A DNA stretch of 64,000 bases, taken from Strigamia acuminata. Taxonomy: Eukaryota > Arthropoda > Chilopoda > Geophilomorpha > Linotaeniidae. The position numbers and the translations under genes were made by a program. Shown piece by piece: positions 45,189 to 61,200 of this stretch. The DNA lies in contig OX442314.1 of the NCBI GenBank assembly GCA_949358305.1, positions 22,375,060-22,439,059 of the forward strand. The letters run 5' to 3'. The notes below the pieces were generated by a model. That model was not told the DNA's origin and searched no databases. It saw nothing but the letters and a program-made list of their open reading frames with translations. Numbering within the stretch: the first letter of the stretch is position 1; each line of letters begins with the position of its first letter.

Positions 45189-48100
45189 TTACAAAAAGAA
45201 GCCTGACGAAAAATTTACAGATTAAATTGTCCCAACGACCATAGAACACGACAGCAACCCTTCGTAGACGTCTTCCAAGGGTTGATATAGAAACTCTACG
45301 TCAACATCGGAGATTTTAAACCATATTTTTCCAATCTTTTCCATCCTTTTAAAAATTGTAAACAAAAAAATAATATCCCTTGCCGTTCTACACACAGCAT
45401 TACATTTTAAAATATTATTTACTTAATTAATAAATTTTATAACGAAATGTAAACAATAATTGGTATATTTAGTTGCAGTATACAAATATAAAACTATAAT
45501 GAAGAAATAGTTTTATTTGTTCCGTTCATTATTAAACTAATGCGCAACTGCGATTGTAATAAAACCTAAATAATCATCTTTAGTTTCATAATTACTATTA
45601 TTAATATTTTAATGAACACGACAAAAGATAGAAGGAAAATTAATTCGTAGATTATTTCTCACCTTGATTAGCTGAGTCCGGGAGTTCGAAACTTGTTAAA
45701 TAAGTTCGTAGAAGCATGAAAATTGGTGACGTGACGACTGTACTTGTACAGTTAGAGTATATACATTTTCTATGAAGAAAACGTCTGCCCTTTTGCTCTT
45801 AATTGAGACGAGGAAATATGATGATTTCATTTGGGAGACATTGATAGGAATTTATCTATGGTTCAATTTCCTTTTCTCTATTGCACTTACAAAACACATT
45901 ATGATAATGAGGAGGAAAAAATTGGATTTTTTTTTTATATAATAACATTAAAAATTACATAAAACTTGGTTTCTGACAAACCGGCCTAATTTTCAATACC
46001 TTTTGCTCAGATATGTAATATATGCAAAATAAATCTATAATAATACGAAATAAAAAAAAAAAAAAAAAAAAAAAATAGGAACATCCAACAAATCAGTTAT
46101 TTTCCAGTCTGTTGCTTCACAGCAAGCAGCAACTACTGATAGCACATTTTATTCAAACGTAATTTCACATTGCTCTCAATGAAGCATCTACCATTATGTT
46201 CAATTAAAATCAGATTACAATCAAAATGGTTTTTGTTCGTTGAAAAGTTCAAAACAACGCCAATTTATTTATAAATCCTGTTTAAATCCCTAATGTTATT
46301 TTGGTTAAAAAAAAAAAACTTAACCACAACTTGTGGTCTTAATATACGGTCATTTTACAATTATAGTTCCTCGGTAGGAGATATTCCTAAATTCAATCAT
46401 TTTAAAACTCAATGTACGTGGGAGAAAAATGAATATTTTCGACGCAATCAATGACGTGTTTGTGGCAAATGTGAGGGCTGAGGGGTACTACAATCATAAT
46501 TTGCGAGTCTGAGATACGAATCTTTCATGTATTTTTGGGATTTCGGATAGATTCGGTTCGGGGAATTCAGAGGAAACGAGTGGGATTTAGAATGGTTTGG
46601 ATCGGATTCAAAGGATTCAGATGTTCTTTTTAAATAATATAAGTAAGACTGAGCATATCATTGCTTGAACTTCCAACGATCATCTCGGTTTCGGTGCGGA
46701 CAATGCTTGCACCGGAATCTCCGGTTCCGTTAAGAGATGACGACAAGAAAGTTCAAAACTAAACTGGAATCCGCGAAAAATGTTTCGCGCGCGCTGATAA
46801 ACAGATGCAATCATTCAAAGGTCTGCTAGAACCCGAACCACCGAGTTCAGTTAGAAAAAACAGTTTTAAACCGGTTAAACTTAATTTTTCTTATTAATTC
46901 TTCCAAAAAATACACTAAATAAAACCAATTTGTTGTTGAATGTTCTATACGATGTCTGTCTGATCACTTCGGCGCCGATCATTTCGTCACCCAGACTCAA
47001 CAGTCATTTTTTATAAATTTCAAAAAAAAAATTTAAAATATTGTTTCGATACCAGTGTTAACATGCAAAGAAAAAATAGCTGTTTTTATTGTATGTATAA
47101 AAGAATAATGTAACTACTGCTTGTAATTTGTGGCAATACTACGCAGGGACTGACCATCCTATCAGATTGTCAGATTTGAAGACGAAAAATGAGTAAACTC
47201 CATTCCTTCATTTTAATACCACATGTGTAAAAAAGTTTTAAAAAATGGCGCATAATTTGTTCTATTAGCATGTTATGTCGAGGGGGCCTAACGTCCCCCT
47301 CTGCACACCTAACTTTATCAGTTTCCTTAAAAGTGAAAACAATTCAGGCCTAACTAATTCGAACTAAATTAGCTGGAACTGCCAATTCGGTTTATCTTCA
47401 ATAAATTGGTCATTATCATTAAGCATTACATTATTAGACAGAATAAATGCTATCTCTTCAAAAAGTAGCCGGCTCACCTCTCGGCATTGAGATCTGTCGA
47501 ATGCACTTTTCAAATTCAAAATCTGTCCACCGGAAGAGACAGAGATCAGACAGACGGACAGAAAAACTCCTGATAATTAATACGGTTTAAAATAAACTCA
47601 CAGTTTGAATGCCTCTGTCATTAGTAGTAAATCCTGTAGTCACCATCTGATTAAACCGTCGAAATTGAATGAGTTTACTTCAATTGGCGACAGCCATCTT
47701 CTTCTTACTTTCTTTCTTTAAAAGAACAACAACAAATAATTAATTTCACCGGTTGGAAAATCTAAATTCACATAAAGGTGAATATGATGTATATTTGGCT
47801 TCTAATTGACACAAATTTTCAATACAATGGATCATTTTCTTACCAGATCATTCAAATGTAACGATGCGAATAACCAAACGCAAAGAAACTCGTTCGACTG
47901 AATCAGGGTTTAGCAACATCTCAACAACAGCAATTTTAGTGGAAGATATTTGAGATGAAATCTGCAGTTATACGTAGCAACGAATAAAAAAAGAACACCA
48001 TGGAAACGCGCTATGTTATCAACTGGAAACTGTTCCACAACTTATGGGCAGCAATCTGGCATAATTGCAATTGAATGCACACTCTATCAGACGATAGAAT

Positions 48101-49861
48101 GCGTTTAAAATAAGATTTCATAAAAGTATACATAAAATAGATGAAAATATTTTTTACCATCTTATTCAAATGCAGTGACATGACGCAAGTCGCAAGCAAA
48201 AGTGAACAAACGAAAATACCAACATCGTAGCAACAGCAAATTTATTACGAGATATTTGAGATAAAATCTGCAGATTAACCTAGCAACCTAATTTATAAGT
48301 AGAAGAAAGGACTTCCATAATTAGTAATTATAATGGAAACTATTCGGTATATTTATTCTGTTTTTCAATTCGTTCAGGTTTCTTTGTAAGAATTAATTGT
48401 TTTTATCAATTTCAAATGTAAAACAAGAAAAAAAAATTTCTAAATCGTAAAAGTTTTAATAACAAGCAATTTCAAATCAGGAAAAATAAATTATAACTTT
48501 TCCAATTTATTATTTTATAATAAAAATTTTAAAAACAATAATTAAAATCAGAATTTTGTTTTTCGTTTTTTCATTTATTATTTTCTAACAAAAATTTTAA
48601 AAGCAATAATTAAAATCAGAATTTTGTTTTCCATTTTTTCATTTATTATTTTCTAAAAAAAAATTTAAAAGCAATTTTTTTAAAAATGTGAGAAAATATT
48701 TTGTTTTTAATTTTATTATCGATGTGTTTCATAAAAAAAAAATTTAAAAAAAAAATTTTTAAAATCAGATATATCTGAATCAAACTGAACTGGAAAACCC
48801 CAAAATTTGGGTCATTGAAATCAAGTAAACCCGAGTAAACAGAATTGGGGTCTTGGGGGACCTATTTCCAATCCTAATTGCTTCCAATACCCACATCCTT
48901 TGTTACAAAATTTGCAAACAAGAAAAAATATTTACCCAAAACGATTTTAATTAAATTTCTACAAAAGTCGATTTTTATAGATCATAAAATCCAAAAGGGT
49001 GCAAATAAAAATAAGCAAAATGAATATATTGCAATTGCAATTGTCATTCTTCTCGATGTTAGCATTTTTCCCTCCAAATTAGTACATTATTCGCTACAGA
49101 TTCATTTAAAAATAGAATTAAAACGTGCAGTTGATGCGTTTGTACGTACCGTAAATTCCGAGCTAACTAAGCCAGGTCCAGGTCGGTCCATGGATCATCA
49201 CATTTTGTCCCGGATCGTTTGTTTACATCGCGGAATCGTTTGTCGTAGTTAATTCAAAATATTAAACGTGCTTGTCTGCTAACAGCATTAAAAAGTTACA
49301 AAAATAACAATGTTTGAAATCAAACCATCACAAGACGATACATTATAAACGCTTCTTTAGTTTGGAAAACACACACTAGGTAACACATGGACACCAGTGC
49401 GGTGGTGTGGTGGAGTAAAGAAGAAGACTCAGCGCTCTGACATGCGTAGCGCCATGTTGGGGTATATCTGATCTACGATTGGCTGCGATAGAATTTACTT
49501 AATAAAATGATTCTTTGTATTTGTAACAATACTCCCGTCTTTTGTATGTCACATCAAAAATGGCGATTTTCAAACAATTTAGGTTTTTAATTTATGCATG
49601 AAGAACATTTTTTCGAAAAAAAAAAAGAATTATAATTGACAATATTTTGATCGACGCATTTAAAATTTAAAATTAAACTAAAACAATGGACGAAATTAAA
49701 AGAACAAAAATTCATCGGATTAATAACTCGTTGATCAACTATAAAATATTTCTAAAATCAATTCGGAAGTGACATCACTACCCACGTTGCCATAATGGCG
49801 ACATATTTTCAAACCGTGTAACAAGTCGGTCCGCTTTTTATTTTCTATTTACATTTCTTCC
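45189..49861. other. Intergenic region between the piggyBac element and ZnT7
   Basis: AT-rich sequence with a poly(A) run of about 25 at 46050-46074. 48450-48760 has several diverged copies of an ATAATTAAAATCAGAATTTTG-type repeat. No gene is supported. 49380-49860 should hold the ZnT7 promoter; no clear core element was recognised. Confidence 0.45.
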
Positions 49862-51977
<2,116 letters not shown>

Positions 51978-52789
51978 CGAAAAGAAAGTTTAGGTGCCAG
52001 TAAGAGTATTTTGCGGGATCATTTAAAGGGGAATTTAATTAAATTGAAAAAATTTATTTTGTTCGTTTAAATTGTATTTTTTTTTTCTAATCATGATTAT
52101 AAAAATAAAACGTCATTTTTGCAGAAGTATATTTTGTGTTTTATTTAAATTTGCCAAAAAAAACCTCGACATCTCTCCCGCTTTTAAGTCAATTAAATTG
52201 AAGGCACCTTTCCAGATTCAATGCGACAAAATTTACAATTTTGAAACGTATTTCTCGATAACAAACAAACTACTTAACTAGCAAATGTGTCAAATGATTA
52301 AAACATCACTTTTATAAACACAAGTGAAGGTTTTGATTCGGTTTTCTATGGCTGACAATTAAGACTTTTGTGCGAGACTTAAAATTCACTCAGTTATCTG
52401 CAATTTTTTCATGTCCAAGGACTTAAATTTTTTTTATTTTTAAAAAAATTATATATATATATTTATTTTTTTTTATTTTTTATAAATTTTATTTTCTCTT
52501 TTGTATCCGGAAAAAAAACCAATTTTGACCGAACCCAAAAAAAAAGCGTATTAAAAATCTTATTTTTTTTTTCACATTCAACAAGTTATGAATATTTTTA
52601 CTTTTACTTATATTTTTATGATGATGTGCATTTAAACATTCACTTAAGAAACAAATGTAAACAGAAAAAGGAAAGGCGGTAAACAAAACACCCAAATATT
52701 TTTTTTTCACTTTTAGTTCATTTTTTAAAATGTTTTTTTTTTGTTTTTTTTTTGTTATTTTCTTCTTTTCATTACCCAAGAAAACATTG

Positions 52790-54716
52790 TCATTCGGAAT
52801 CTGAGGAGGTTGTTGAACACGAGTCATCATCCAATTCGATGATGCTCGATGTGGTAGCGAAAGGAATCCTTTTCTTTGGACTCCACATGGGGCGCTGAAA
52901 GGTACTTTGCTCACGGACCTGTTACAAAAAAAAAAATTATTATTAAAGATAAACAAATAAATTAATGAATTAAATAAATGAACCTTTTTGCTTAAACTTT
53001 CAAACTCTCTCAACTCGTCTTCGGTAAGAGGCGCATAAACATCTTCGTCACCCGACCCTTCTTCCTTCCAACCCATTTCTTTAAGAAGTCGTTGTTCAGC
53101 TTCGAGCGAACTCGACAAAATCGGTTTTTCGGGGCTCATTTCATTCTCGGTAGACTTTCGTTGAACGATGTCTCTTCCATTCTGTTCCTTATCCAACTTT
53201 AAAAAAATAATAATAAATAAATAAAAAATAAAATTTTTAGTAAATATTAATTGCTTTTTTTAAAATTAATTTACTGTTTGCACATCAATATTTTCATCCT
53301 TTTCCTCAATCTTATCATTCTTCTGTTCGTTTTCCTTTTCGTAGCCATTTTTCTCATCGCGCATCTCCTCGTTCCTCAACGTCTTCAAAAAATCACTTTT
53401 TTTATTTCCCAGATTTTTCGGATGCGTCACAAAACGAGTGTTCAATATTTCTAACTGCGGGGTAGGTGAAGATTGCCGTGAAATCTTGTTACTAACGACA
53501 ACGGCGCTACTTTTCATGTCTTTACTAACTGCTTTTTTGGTCAATATATTTTGCTACAAAAAAAATTAAAATTAAATTAAATTAAATAGAAATTTTTTTT
53601 TAAATGATTTACTTTAGATGGAACCAAAACGCGGTAAACAGAACTACTTAGTTGGTTCTGCGAATTGGCTTTGCTGATCACAGTACCCAATGAACCGGCT
53701 TTCGGGCTCGCCAAACTCCCATTCGAGCCTCCAGTCAAAATAGAACCTGAATTTATTATTAAAAACAAGTTTTGAATAAAACAAAATAAATTTTAGAATA
53801 ACCCTACCATCAACGTCGCATTTCTGTCCCCATTCATTCTGAATTTTTTTATTCGATGTGTCTAAATAAATCTTTGTGTTTCTTAAATTATCAGCACTCC
53901 ACACACCGCCATCGACAGTTGATAGTGACATGGTTGATTCGTTCGTTTCATCACCTCTTAAAGATGGCTAGATCAAAAATTAAAAACATTAAAATATAAA
54001 AAAACAGAATAATAATAATAATAATAATAACAGACTTACAAATTCCAAATTAAATCTATCAGTTGAGCACTCATTTAGTTCTCTACTACCCGCACTGTCT
54101 TTACAATTATTATGAGAGTTGCCATGTCGTTCCGAATTTATTTGCCGTTTCCAGCCATTACTCCGGCTTCCATCAACACAAGAATCATACACACTATAGC
54201 CCTGTTTAATTCCCAAAGAAATAAAATTAATTAATTAATAAATTAAAAAAAATATAAATAAAAATTACTTTATAAACTCCACTATTGGTTTCTTGTCGAC
54301 TTTGTGGCCTACGATTGAGCGAGGGCTGAGAACCGAACGAACGATGTGTTCCAATCTCATCGAAACCACTGTTGTAATACTGTGACTCGTCCGTGTCAAT
54401 GGAATGATGTCTGTGAGATGGATGATGACGAGAAATCGTCACGTCGTGCTGTCTTTCTCTTCGAGTGTACTGTTGATCGCAAGACGACTGTCTCTGGCGC
54501 CCAATCAGCGATGAACCTTTTCCAGACACGGGGTCATCTCGACGGGATAAACGTTCGCTATGAAAACTCGACTAACAAAAACAAACAAACAAATAAATAA
54601 AGAAATAAAAAAAAGAAACAAATAGAACATCAGTTTTCAAAACTCACATGTGATTCTCCGGGTATCTTGAGCCAAGCTGGCGCGAAATCATGCTTAGGGA
54701 ACGAACTATTAGCCAT
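52790..54716 (-). CDS. GPBP1: Vasculin (GC-rich promoter-binding protein 1), 8 exons
   Basis: Exons on the minus strand: 54716-54648, 54571-54269, 54201-54040, 53967-53808, 53746-53613, 53553-53275, 53196-52984, 52918-52790. Phases close to 482 aa. It is a nuclear transcription regulator reported to bind GC-rich promoters. Family marks: N-terminal HDFAPAWLKIP; a central FPSL segment across the exon 3/4 junction; KSDFLKTLR; the strongly conserved block ILSSSLEAEQRLLKEMGWKE followed by APLTEDELREF; and an acidic Ser/Asp C terminus (ELDDDSCSTTSSDSE). Most of the protein is low-complexity and likely disordered, as in vertebrate vasculin. Its 3' end converges on ZnT7, about 0.8 kb between stops. 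Confidence 0.93.
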
Positions 54717-56134
54717 CAGTGGTATAAATCAAGTTTAACCATGATAGGCTGAAATATGAAAGTAAACAAAATTAATCAACAAAAATATCTCCAATATTCA
54801 TCATTATCACCTAGAATATAGCGTAACCTATCCTTGAAATAGCGCAACTTTGTATATTTTATTTTTATTTGCACTACAATTTTTCACTATTTATTTCTCT
54901 TTTTTATTTTTATTTTTTTGTATTTTTTTGTGTTTTGTTATCTCAAAATAACTACAGCTTGAATAAACTCTTCATTTGCTACCTCATAATTCTTTCCCAA
55001 TTAACAATTCGGTAGTTGTACTTAAAAATATAGTTGCCTAGCAACACAAACACTTTGATTAATTATCACAAGTCTCTAGAACTTAATCTTGAATTACTTA
55101 CCGGGTTTATATTTACATAATGTGGAGGAAAGTAAAAGAAAACAATCACATAACAAACAAAAAATATTTTTCTTTGCTTCACACAACTGTAACTACATAA
55201 TGGTTGGGAAAATATTCGAAAGCGTGTCTACTTCTTCATTGCAACGATTTTCCCAAACCTAGAAAATCACAACATTATAGTAACGTATTCGGCTGTTTAC
55301 TAATTTTTTAATCTTCTTAAACTTACCAACAGTATGATTTAAAATAAAAAAAAACTTTCGGCAGATAATTTCCAGCAGTTTTTTCTCTCGTAGCTGTCTC
55401 AAGTAGGAAAAAAATTGTTTTGACACGACTCAAAATCAACTTGTGCGACTTAATGTTGTTGATTTACAATTCAGATGAATTAGTAGAATTCAATACGTAA
55501 AGTTATTCGAATACATTCAACTTGGAAATGAACCGAAACAAGAGAAATGTTAACAGTTTCAACGTTTAAGCACGTTAACGAATATGGCGATCGTATCATA
55601 GCATTTCTTATCTCGTTTTATCACGAAAATGAACGGGAAGTGTTTTAAACTAATTTTTTCTAATTTCTTTTTACGCATTAATTATTGTTGAAATTTTAAT
55701 CGGTCTTAATAATTAAGCAATTCCAGAAATTTTAGTTTTGAAAAAATAAAATAATTAGCCGCTTAAAAATTATGCCGCGCGGTAGCGCTGGCTAGTTGTT
55801 TCGCATCTGCGATAGAGGTTTCGCTTTCCACAGAAATTTCGAAATCTCTCCAATTAAGATTTATTTTTTTAAGTAAAACATGCAATCTAAATACTAAAAA
55901 ATCGTTTATTATTTTAGAAAAGTTAAAAAAAAAATAACAACAATTATGAAATCAATTTTATTTTAACTCAAATTAACACCACCAGAGATCTTTAGTTTCT
56001 AGGGTTCAATGGCCGATTAAGCTTATTCCATTCGGGCGGCGCTCAATTTGAACGAAATCCACTGAAAACATTCGTAAGCAAACCGTGTCAGTACGAAAAT
56101 CGCTTCTAACATTACTTTTACGTTAACAGTAACC
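54717..56134. promoter_or_regulatory. Divergent intergenic region between vasculin and the TMEM69-like gene
   Basis: About 1.4 kb separates the two start codons, which point away from each other, so both promoters should lie here. No protein frame is supported. 54780-55400 probably holds 5' UTR and intron sequence of vasculin. Core promoter motifs could not be assigned. Confidence 0.45.
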
Positions 56135-56992
56135 ATGATTTCGCCTCGAATTATCAAATGGTGTCAAACGACCTACGTTCTACGAAACCACATTCAGAAA
56201 ACCGTCCACACCTCGCAAACTGTCTCCTGCGAAAAGAAAAATAAGCTGGAAGTAGACGAAAAAACCACCAAAGATTCGGACGAGACCTTCAAGGAGAAAG
56301 GATTCGGCTTCCCGTCCGACTACTTGACGAAAAGCCGTCGAGAAATCCCCTCGTTGGCCGACCTAAAAGCAAAAGGCTTAAATGCGCTCAAACCAACTCT
56401 GCGAGAACTTCAGTACAAACTAAAGCAAAACTTCCCAAACAATTTAGACGACGTGCAAAAACTCTTGCAAGGCTTTACTCCGTTCCTGAGAGCCCACTAC
56501 GATCGAGGTGTACGGGCCATTCCCGACATGAATGAGATCAAATCGACGCCACTTCCGGTCTTTGCGTACGGCGTTGCGGGTTTAATTCCGTTCATCATCC
56601 CAACTTGGCGATGCATGGGCGCGGGTTGCATTTTACCCGGTTGGGAGTTCATGCAGCTTGCTTACGGCGCATGCGTGCTGTCGTTCGTCGGAGGCATTCG
56701 TTGGGGTGCCATACTCAAGGATCAACGTCAAATGAAGTTCGAGACCACCGATTTAGGGCTTGGAATAGTTCCGCCACTTTTGGGGGTGATTGGTTTAAGT
56801 TTGCCGCCTTTTATGGGCAATTTAATGTTAATGGGCGGGCTGACGGTGGCGGCATACATCGATTTGATTACGCCAGGATTTCCCAACTGGTACAAAGTGT
56901 TTCGTTTGGGGTTGACGGCCGTTGCCATTTTCTCATTGTTTTTCATGCTGTTTTTGAAATTGATTCTTCCACGTAAACCAATAGCACGTTGA
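56135..56992 (+). CDS. TMEM69: TMEM69-like protein (DUF3429), single exon
   Basis: 285 aa in one uninterrupted exon, unusual beside its multi-exon neighbours. The N-terminal about 130 residues are basic and hydrophilic, and could include a mitochondrial targeting stretch (MISPRIIKWCQTTYVLRNHI). The C-terminal half holds about five hydrophobic helices, including VFAYGVAGLIPFIIP, LAYGACVLSFVGGIRWG, PPLLGVIGLSLP, LMLMGGLTVAAYIDL and AVAIFSLFFMLFLKL. The YGAxxLSFxGGxRWG signature defines DUF3429/TMEM69. The molecular function of the family is not known to me. AATAAA lies at 57232. Absence of introns could be ancestral or reflect an old retrocopy. Confidence 0.85.
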   Translation: MISPRIIKWCQTTYVLRNHIQKTVHTSQTVSCEKKNKLEVDEKTTKDSDETFKEKGFGFPSDYLTKSRREIPSLADLKAKGLNALKPTLRELQYKLKQNFPNNLDDVQKLLQGFTPFLRAHYDRGVRAIPDMNEIKSTPLPVFAYGVAGLIPFIIPTWRCMGAGCILPGWEFMQLAYGACVLSFVGGIRWGAILKDQRQMKFETTDLGLGIVPPLLGVIGLSLPPFMGNLMLMGGLTVAAYIDLITPGFPNWYKVFRLGLTAVAIFSLFFMLFLKLILPRKPIAR

Positions 56993-57049
56993 AATTTAAT
57001 TTAATTTATTAATTTAAAAAAAAATGTTCTATTTGTATATATGTAAAAA

Positions 57050-57051
57050 AA

Positions 57052-57082
<31 letters not shown>
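57050..57082 (+). repeat. (TA)n microsatellite
   Basis: About 12 TA units run from 57058 in the 3' region of the TMEM69-like gene. Confidence 0.9.
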
Positions 57083-57083
<1 letters not shown>

Positions 57084-57539
57084 CTGTGTATAAATAATTA
57101 TTTGAAAATTGTTAATTTTTTTATTAATATTTCAGTTAGTTGCAACAGAAAAATTCTACATGAAATGTGTACAGCAACAAAAGAAATTAACTGTGATAAT
57201 GTTCCATTGCACATTTAAACTGTACGAATGAAATAAAACAAAAATAAAAAAAAAGTTTCTTTGATTGTGAATTTTATATACACGTGTTAACTTTAATGAC
57301 TCTTCAGTTTTGAATTCACGATCGAACCGCGCCAACAATGTCTTACGCCACCAGAATTCAACACTGCTCAGATCTGTACTAAGATCGGGCACTATTCTAA
57401 AATGAAGATTGAATATTTGTATATCGATAGTTATCTTATTAATCAACCAATCAATTATGTAATAGTGCAAAATTTAAAAAAATGGCGTCTCACATAGATA
57501 ACAACAAATAATATCAGCATCCGATCTCTTCCCGAATAC

Positions 57540-57652
57540 TAGGTTTACCATATGTCCCGGTTTGGGGGTCTCGTCCCGGAATTTTGCATCATTTTTAAAA
57601 TTTTCATTTACCCCTACCCTGTCCGGGTTTGCTGGGAAATATGGTAAGCCTA
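57540..57652. mobile_element. Short MITE with TAGGTTTACCATAT termini
   Basis: The left end TAGGTTTACCATATGTCCCG pairs with the right end ATATGGTAAGCCTA. The interior carries GTCCCGG and GTCCGGG. About 113 bp. This ACCATATGTCCCGG terminus is common in insect hAT-type MITEs; that class assignment is from memory of the family. Confidence 0.6.
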
Positions 57653-58224
57653 TCTAATACCAATTATAAAACGAAACGATTTTTTTTTAAAAAAAATGAT
57701 CAAATTGCATTTTTTTACTGTACAAAAACATGTTACGCCAATAAAAGGATATAAATGCTCTTCGCACCCTTTATTGCCTCGTGATAAGTCCTATCCTCCC
57801 TTAGAAACTAAATAAACTGAGATTGCGTCTCCTCAGCATCAATATACAAATCCATACAAATGGCCCAACAGGATTTCAAGCATTCAACGCGCAATTCGAC
57901 AATTTGTACTGCTTGCTTCGCATTCAAATTTGTACTTAAACATTTCATTATCTCGTTTTCTACCTCAAAATTGCACTTTCTTTACAAAATATTCAAAATG
58001 GCACATCAACAAAACTATAAAAAAGAATTAAAAACATTTAAAAAAAAAAATGGAAAATGGAAAATAAAAATCAGCTGCACTAACACGTAATCAGCTTTCA
58101 CTAGCTGCTCATTCGAAGCTGCTGCTTGCTGCTGCCGCTCAAATTCCAAACAAAAAAAGAAAAATCCTCATTTAGCAGCGACGTTGAGAATCCACAATTG
58201 CAAACAAAGTTTCGTAAATCGAGA

Positions 58225-61200
58225 TTAGCTCTCCTTCGTGTCGGATTCATCAAACGTCATAGACACGACGCGGCTGTACGGCCCGGGACTGTCGTACCCA
58301 TCGGACGTCAACGACGACTTCATCGCATCCTCCGAAGTCATAGACGACTTCATCGCGTTATCCGACGTCATCGACGACTTCATCGCATCTTCGGACATCA
58401 TTGACGACTTCATCGCGTCTTCGGACGTCAAAGATGATTTCATCAAAGCGTCCGAATTAATCGATGATTTCATCGCATCATCCGACGTCATCGACGACCT
58501 CATCGCTTCATCCGGTGGCTGAACTTGCAAGAAATCATTCGGCCGCTCGTTCGCATCGTCCACCACGTCCAACGACACGTAGTGGCCCACGACCGGTTTC
58601 TCCCCGTGTCCATCCGACGCGCTATCATTATTTAATAAATGAGTGACGTCCGGTAAAGTGACGTACCCGGTGCTGCTCTTTGGGTCGTGGAAACTGAGTC
58701 GCGAATATTCGACCGGTAAATCTTCGGTCTCGCTGGTTGATGTTGTCGGGGGACATTTGTTCGCGTCGTCCGGCATTTTCGGTGCCGGTGCGGCCTCGGC
58801 CGACACGTAGCCGTTGTTGAATCGCCGAAACGGTTCTGTTTGGTTCGGTAGTGTAGCTGCGATCTGACAGTAAGCTGCTGGAACCGGCGGGTTACTAGGA
58901 TAATTCATGTACGGGCTTGGTTCGGCGATTCCGAGTTGCGAGTACGACGACGGCATCGACATCGACGGGGGTGGTGGGTCGCTGGGAAGAACGTAACCAC
59001 CGTCCTGGGGGTTGCGACTTGCAATTGGTAAATATCCACCGTTGGGGTCGTCGAAGGAACGTCCAAAATGGGAATAATTAGCTGGCGGTGACGCTTCCGG
59101 AAGAACTTCCAACGTTGCGGCAGGCATCAGCAATTTGTGGATGTTTGCGAGCGGGTTCTCCGAAAATACCGCGTCCGGGGTGGTGGGAGGCAACGAATCG
59201 GACGATTCTGACGACAGGTTTGACCGTGTGGTTTGGACGGACGAAAGACTGCTTAAACCGCTGCTGGTTTCGCACGGTGGCTGTTGGTCCGTTCTTGCGT
59301 CCGCATGGCGCTGAAGAAGCTGATGGAAACGTCAAAATTAAATATTGGCCAATTTTTCAATCAGAATGGTTAATATTTACCTCGTCCATAGACGTGACGC
59401 TTAATCGTGTTTCACCCGACGTACTTCTCTGCCTGGCATTGCCGTTTGCCGTTTTGCTGTTCGGCGTTTTGATCCAACCGTTGCTTTTAAGATTCGGATA
59501 CGTTTGAATGGAGTTAAAATCGCATGACGATGACTTGTAATTGTTCTGTGCAAACAAATTTAAATTATTCATGATTTCATGATTTTATCAAAACGTTGAT
59601 CAAAATTACCGATTCCAACCCCTTTGGTAAATAAATTTTAATGTTTTGAATTTCTCGATACTTTGCTCGGAATCGAATGTAAGCGCAAATGAACATAATA
59701 CTGAGAATCATTGCTCCTATTGTAGCTGCTACGATGCCTATAATTGTGGCTACCATCGGACCATCTGCAAATTAATCAATTAATATTTTTTTCAAACAAT
59801 AAATTCAAATATTCTTACGGATAGAATAACAACTGTAAGTTGCCAGTTCGCTCAACGGGCCAACGAGTGACGAACCGTTGAAAAAGTTCACCGCTTCGAC
59901 CGCAAAGCTGTACACGGCCGTACGGAAGTCTGGCTCTTCGCATTTCGTGGATACCAAAAACTCCTGACTCGTGATGTTACGAAACCATTCAACAGTATCG
60001 TTGGCATCTCCGTCAGTTTTAACAAGAACCATCAAATTGTAGTAACTGATAGGTCCATTTGGAAAAACGGGGTCTTCGAATGACGTAAGAACGTGAGTTG
60101 CATTTACACCGGATATCGTTGGCCGTATCATAGCACTCGGAACTGTAAAATTTAAATTATAAAAACTTAAATACCTCCGTATAACATTCATATTTATTTA
60201 TTATTTATTTATAGAGACCGGATATTTATGCAAAATAAAATTTTGTTTATGTGCATAAAATATGCAAAATAAAATAATTTATTCGATTGAAATAAGGTGT
60301 TAAATAACAACTTAATACCATTTCTAAGTGTTCTTGATGTAAATGCATTATAATTAGTAATTATAATTCATTCTTTTCTATTTTTTAATTTTTTAATTTG
60401 TTTATTTCACACATTTAGTGACTTCCCCTGGTTTCTGTTTTTGGCGAAGTCCTCAGTTCCGATCGCAAATCATAAGTATACATGAAACGTACACGAAACG
60501 TACACAATATGTGTCTTAAAAAAAGACAGAAATTGATATGTACACGTTACGTATCGTAAAGACGTCATAAATCACCATTTTTTTCGGAAAAATGGCGATT
60601 TATGCATTTACTTTTGATTTTTCCGAAATAAGCATTTATCGCCAATTTCGGCTTTTTATTGAATAAAAATTATTTGTATGCATTTATGCATTTATCCGGT
60701 CTCTATATTTATTATTTATTAATTTATTTATTCATTATTATTAGCCCAATGACATAAAAGAATACTTATTAGCCCAATGACATAAAAGAATATAATTATT
60801 TGCACAATGTCATAAAAGAATATAATTATTAGCCTAATGACATAAAAGAATATAATTATTAGCCAAATGACATAAAAGAATATAATTCTTAGCCCAATCA
60901 CATAAAATAGCAAATACAAATATGGTTTCATATGTTTCATACCTCCGACTGCTGTTGTTTCAACAATCGGCTGAGAAGCGTTAGAACACCCAGCTTCAGT
61001 ACACGCGATAAGACTCAACGTGTAATTTGTGTACGGAGTTAATCCATTTATAATGAACGATCGATTGACGGGGTTTATTACAACTCTCCGGTAATTATAT
61101 TCCACAATGTATTTCGTAATGATGCCATTTGGGTAATCCGGCTCGTCCCAAGCCGCAGTTATAGTCGTGTTACCGATTCCGACAACCTTTAATCTTTCCG

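Noticed and set aside
58126-58646. Plus-strand frames over the receptor B tail
   Set aside because: They are antisense shadows of the coding minisatellite and tail exon.
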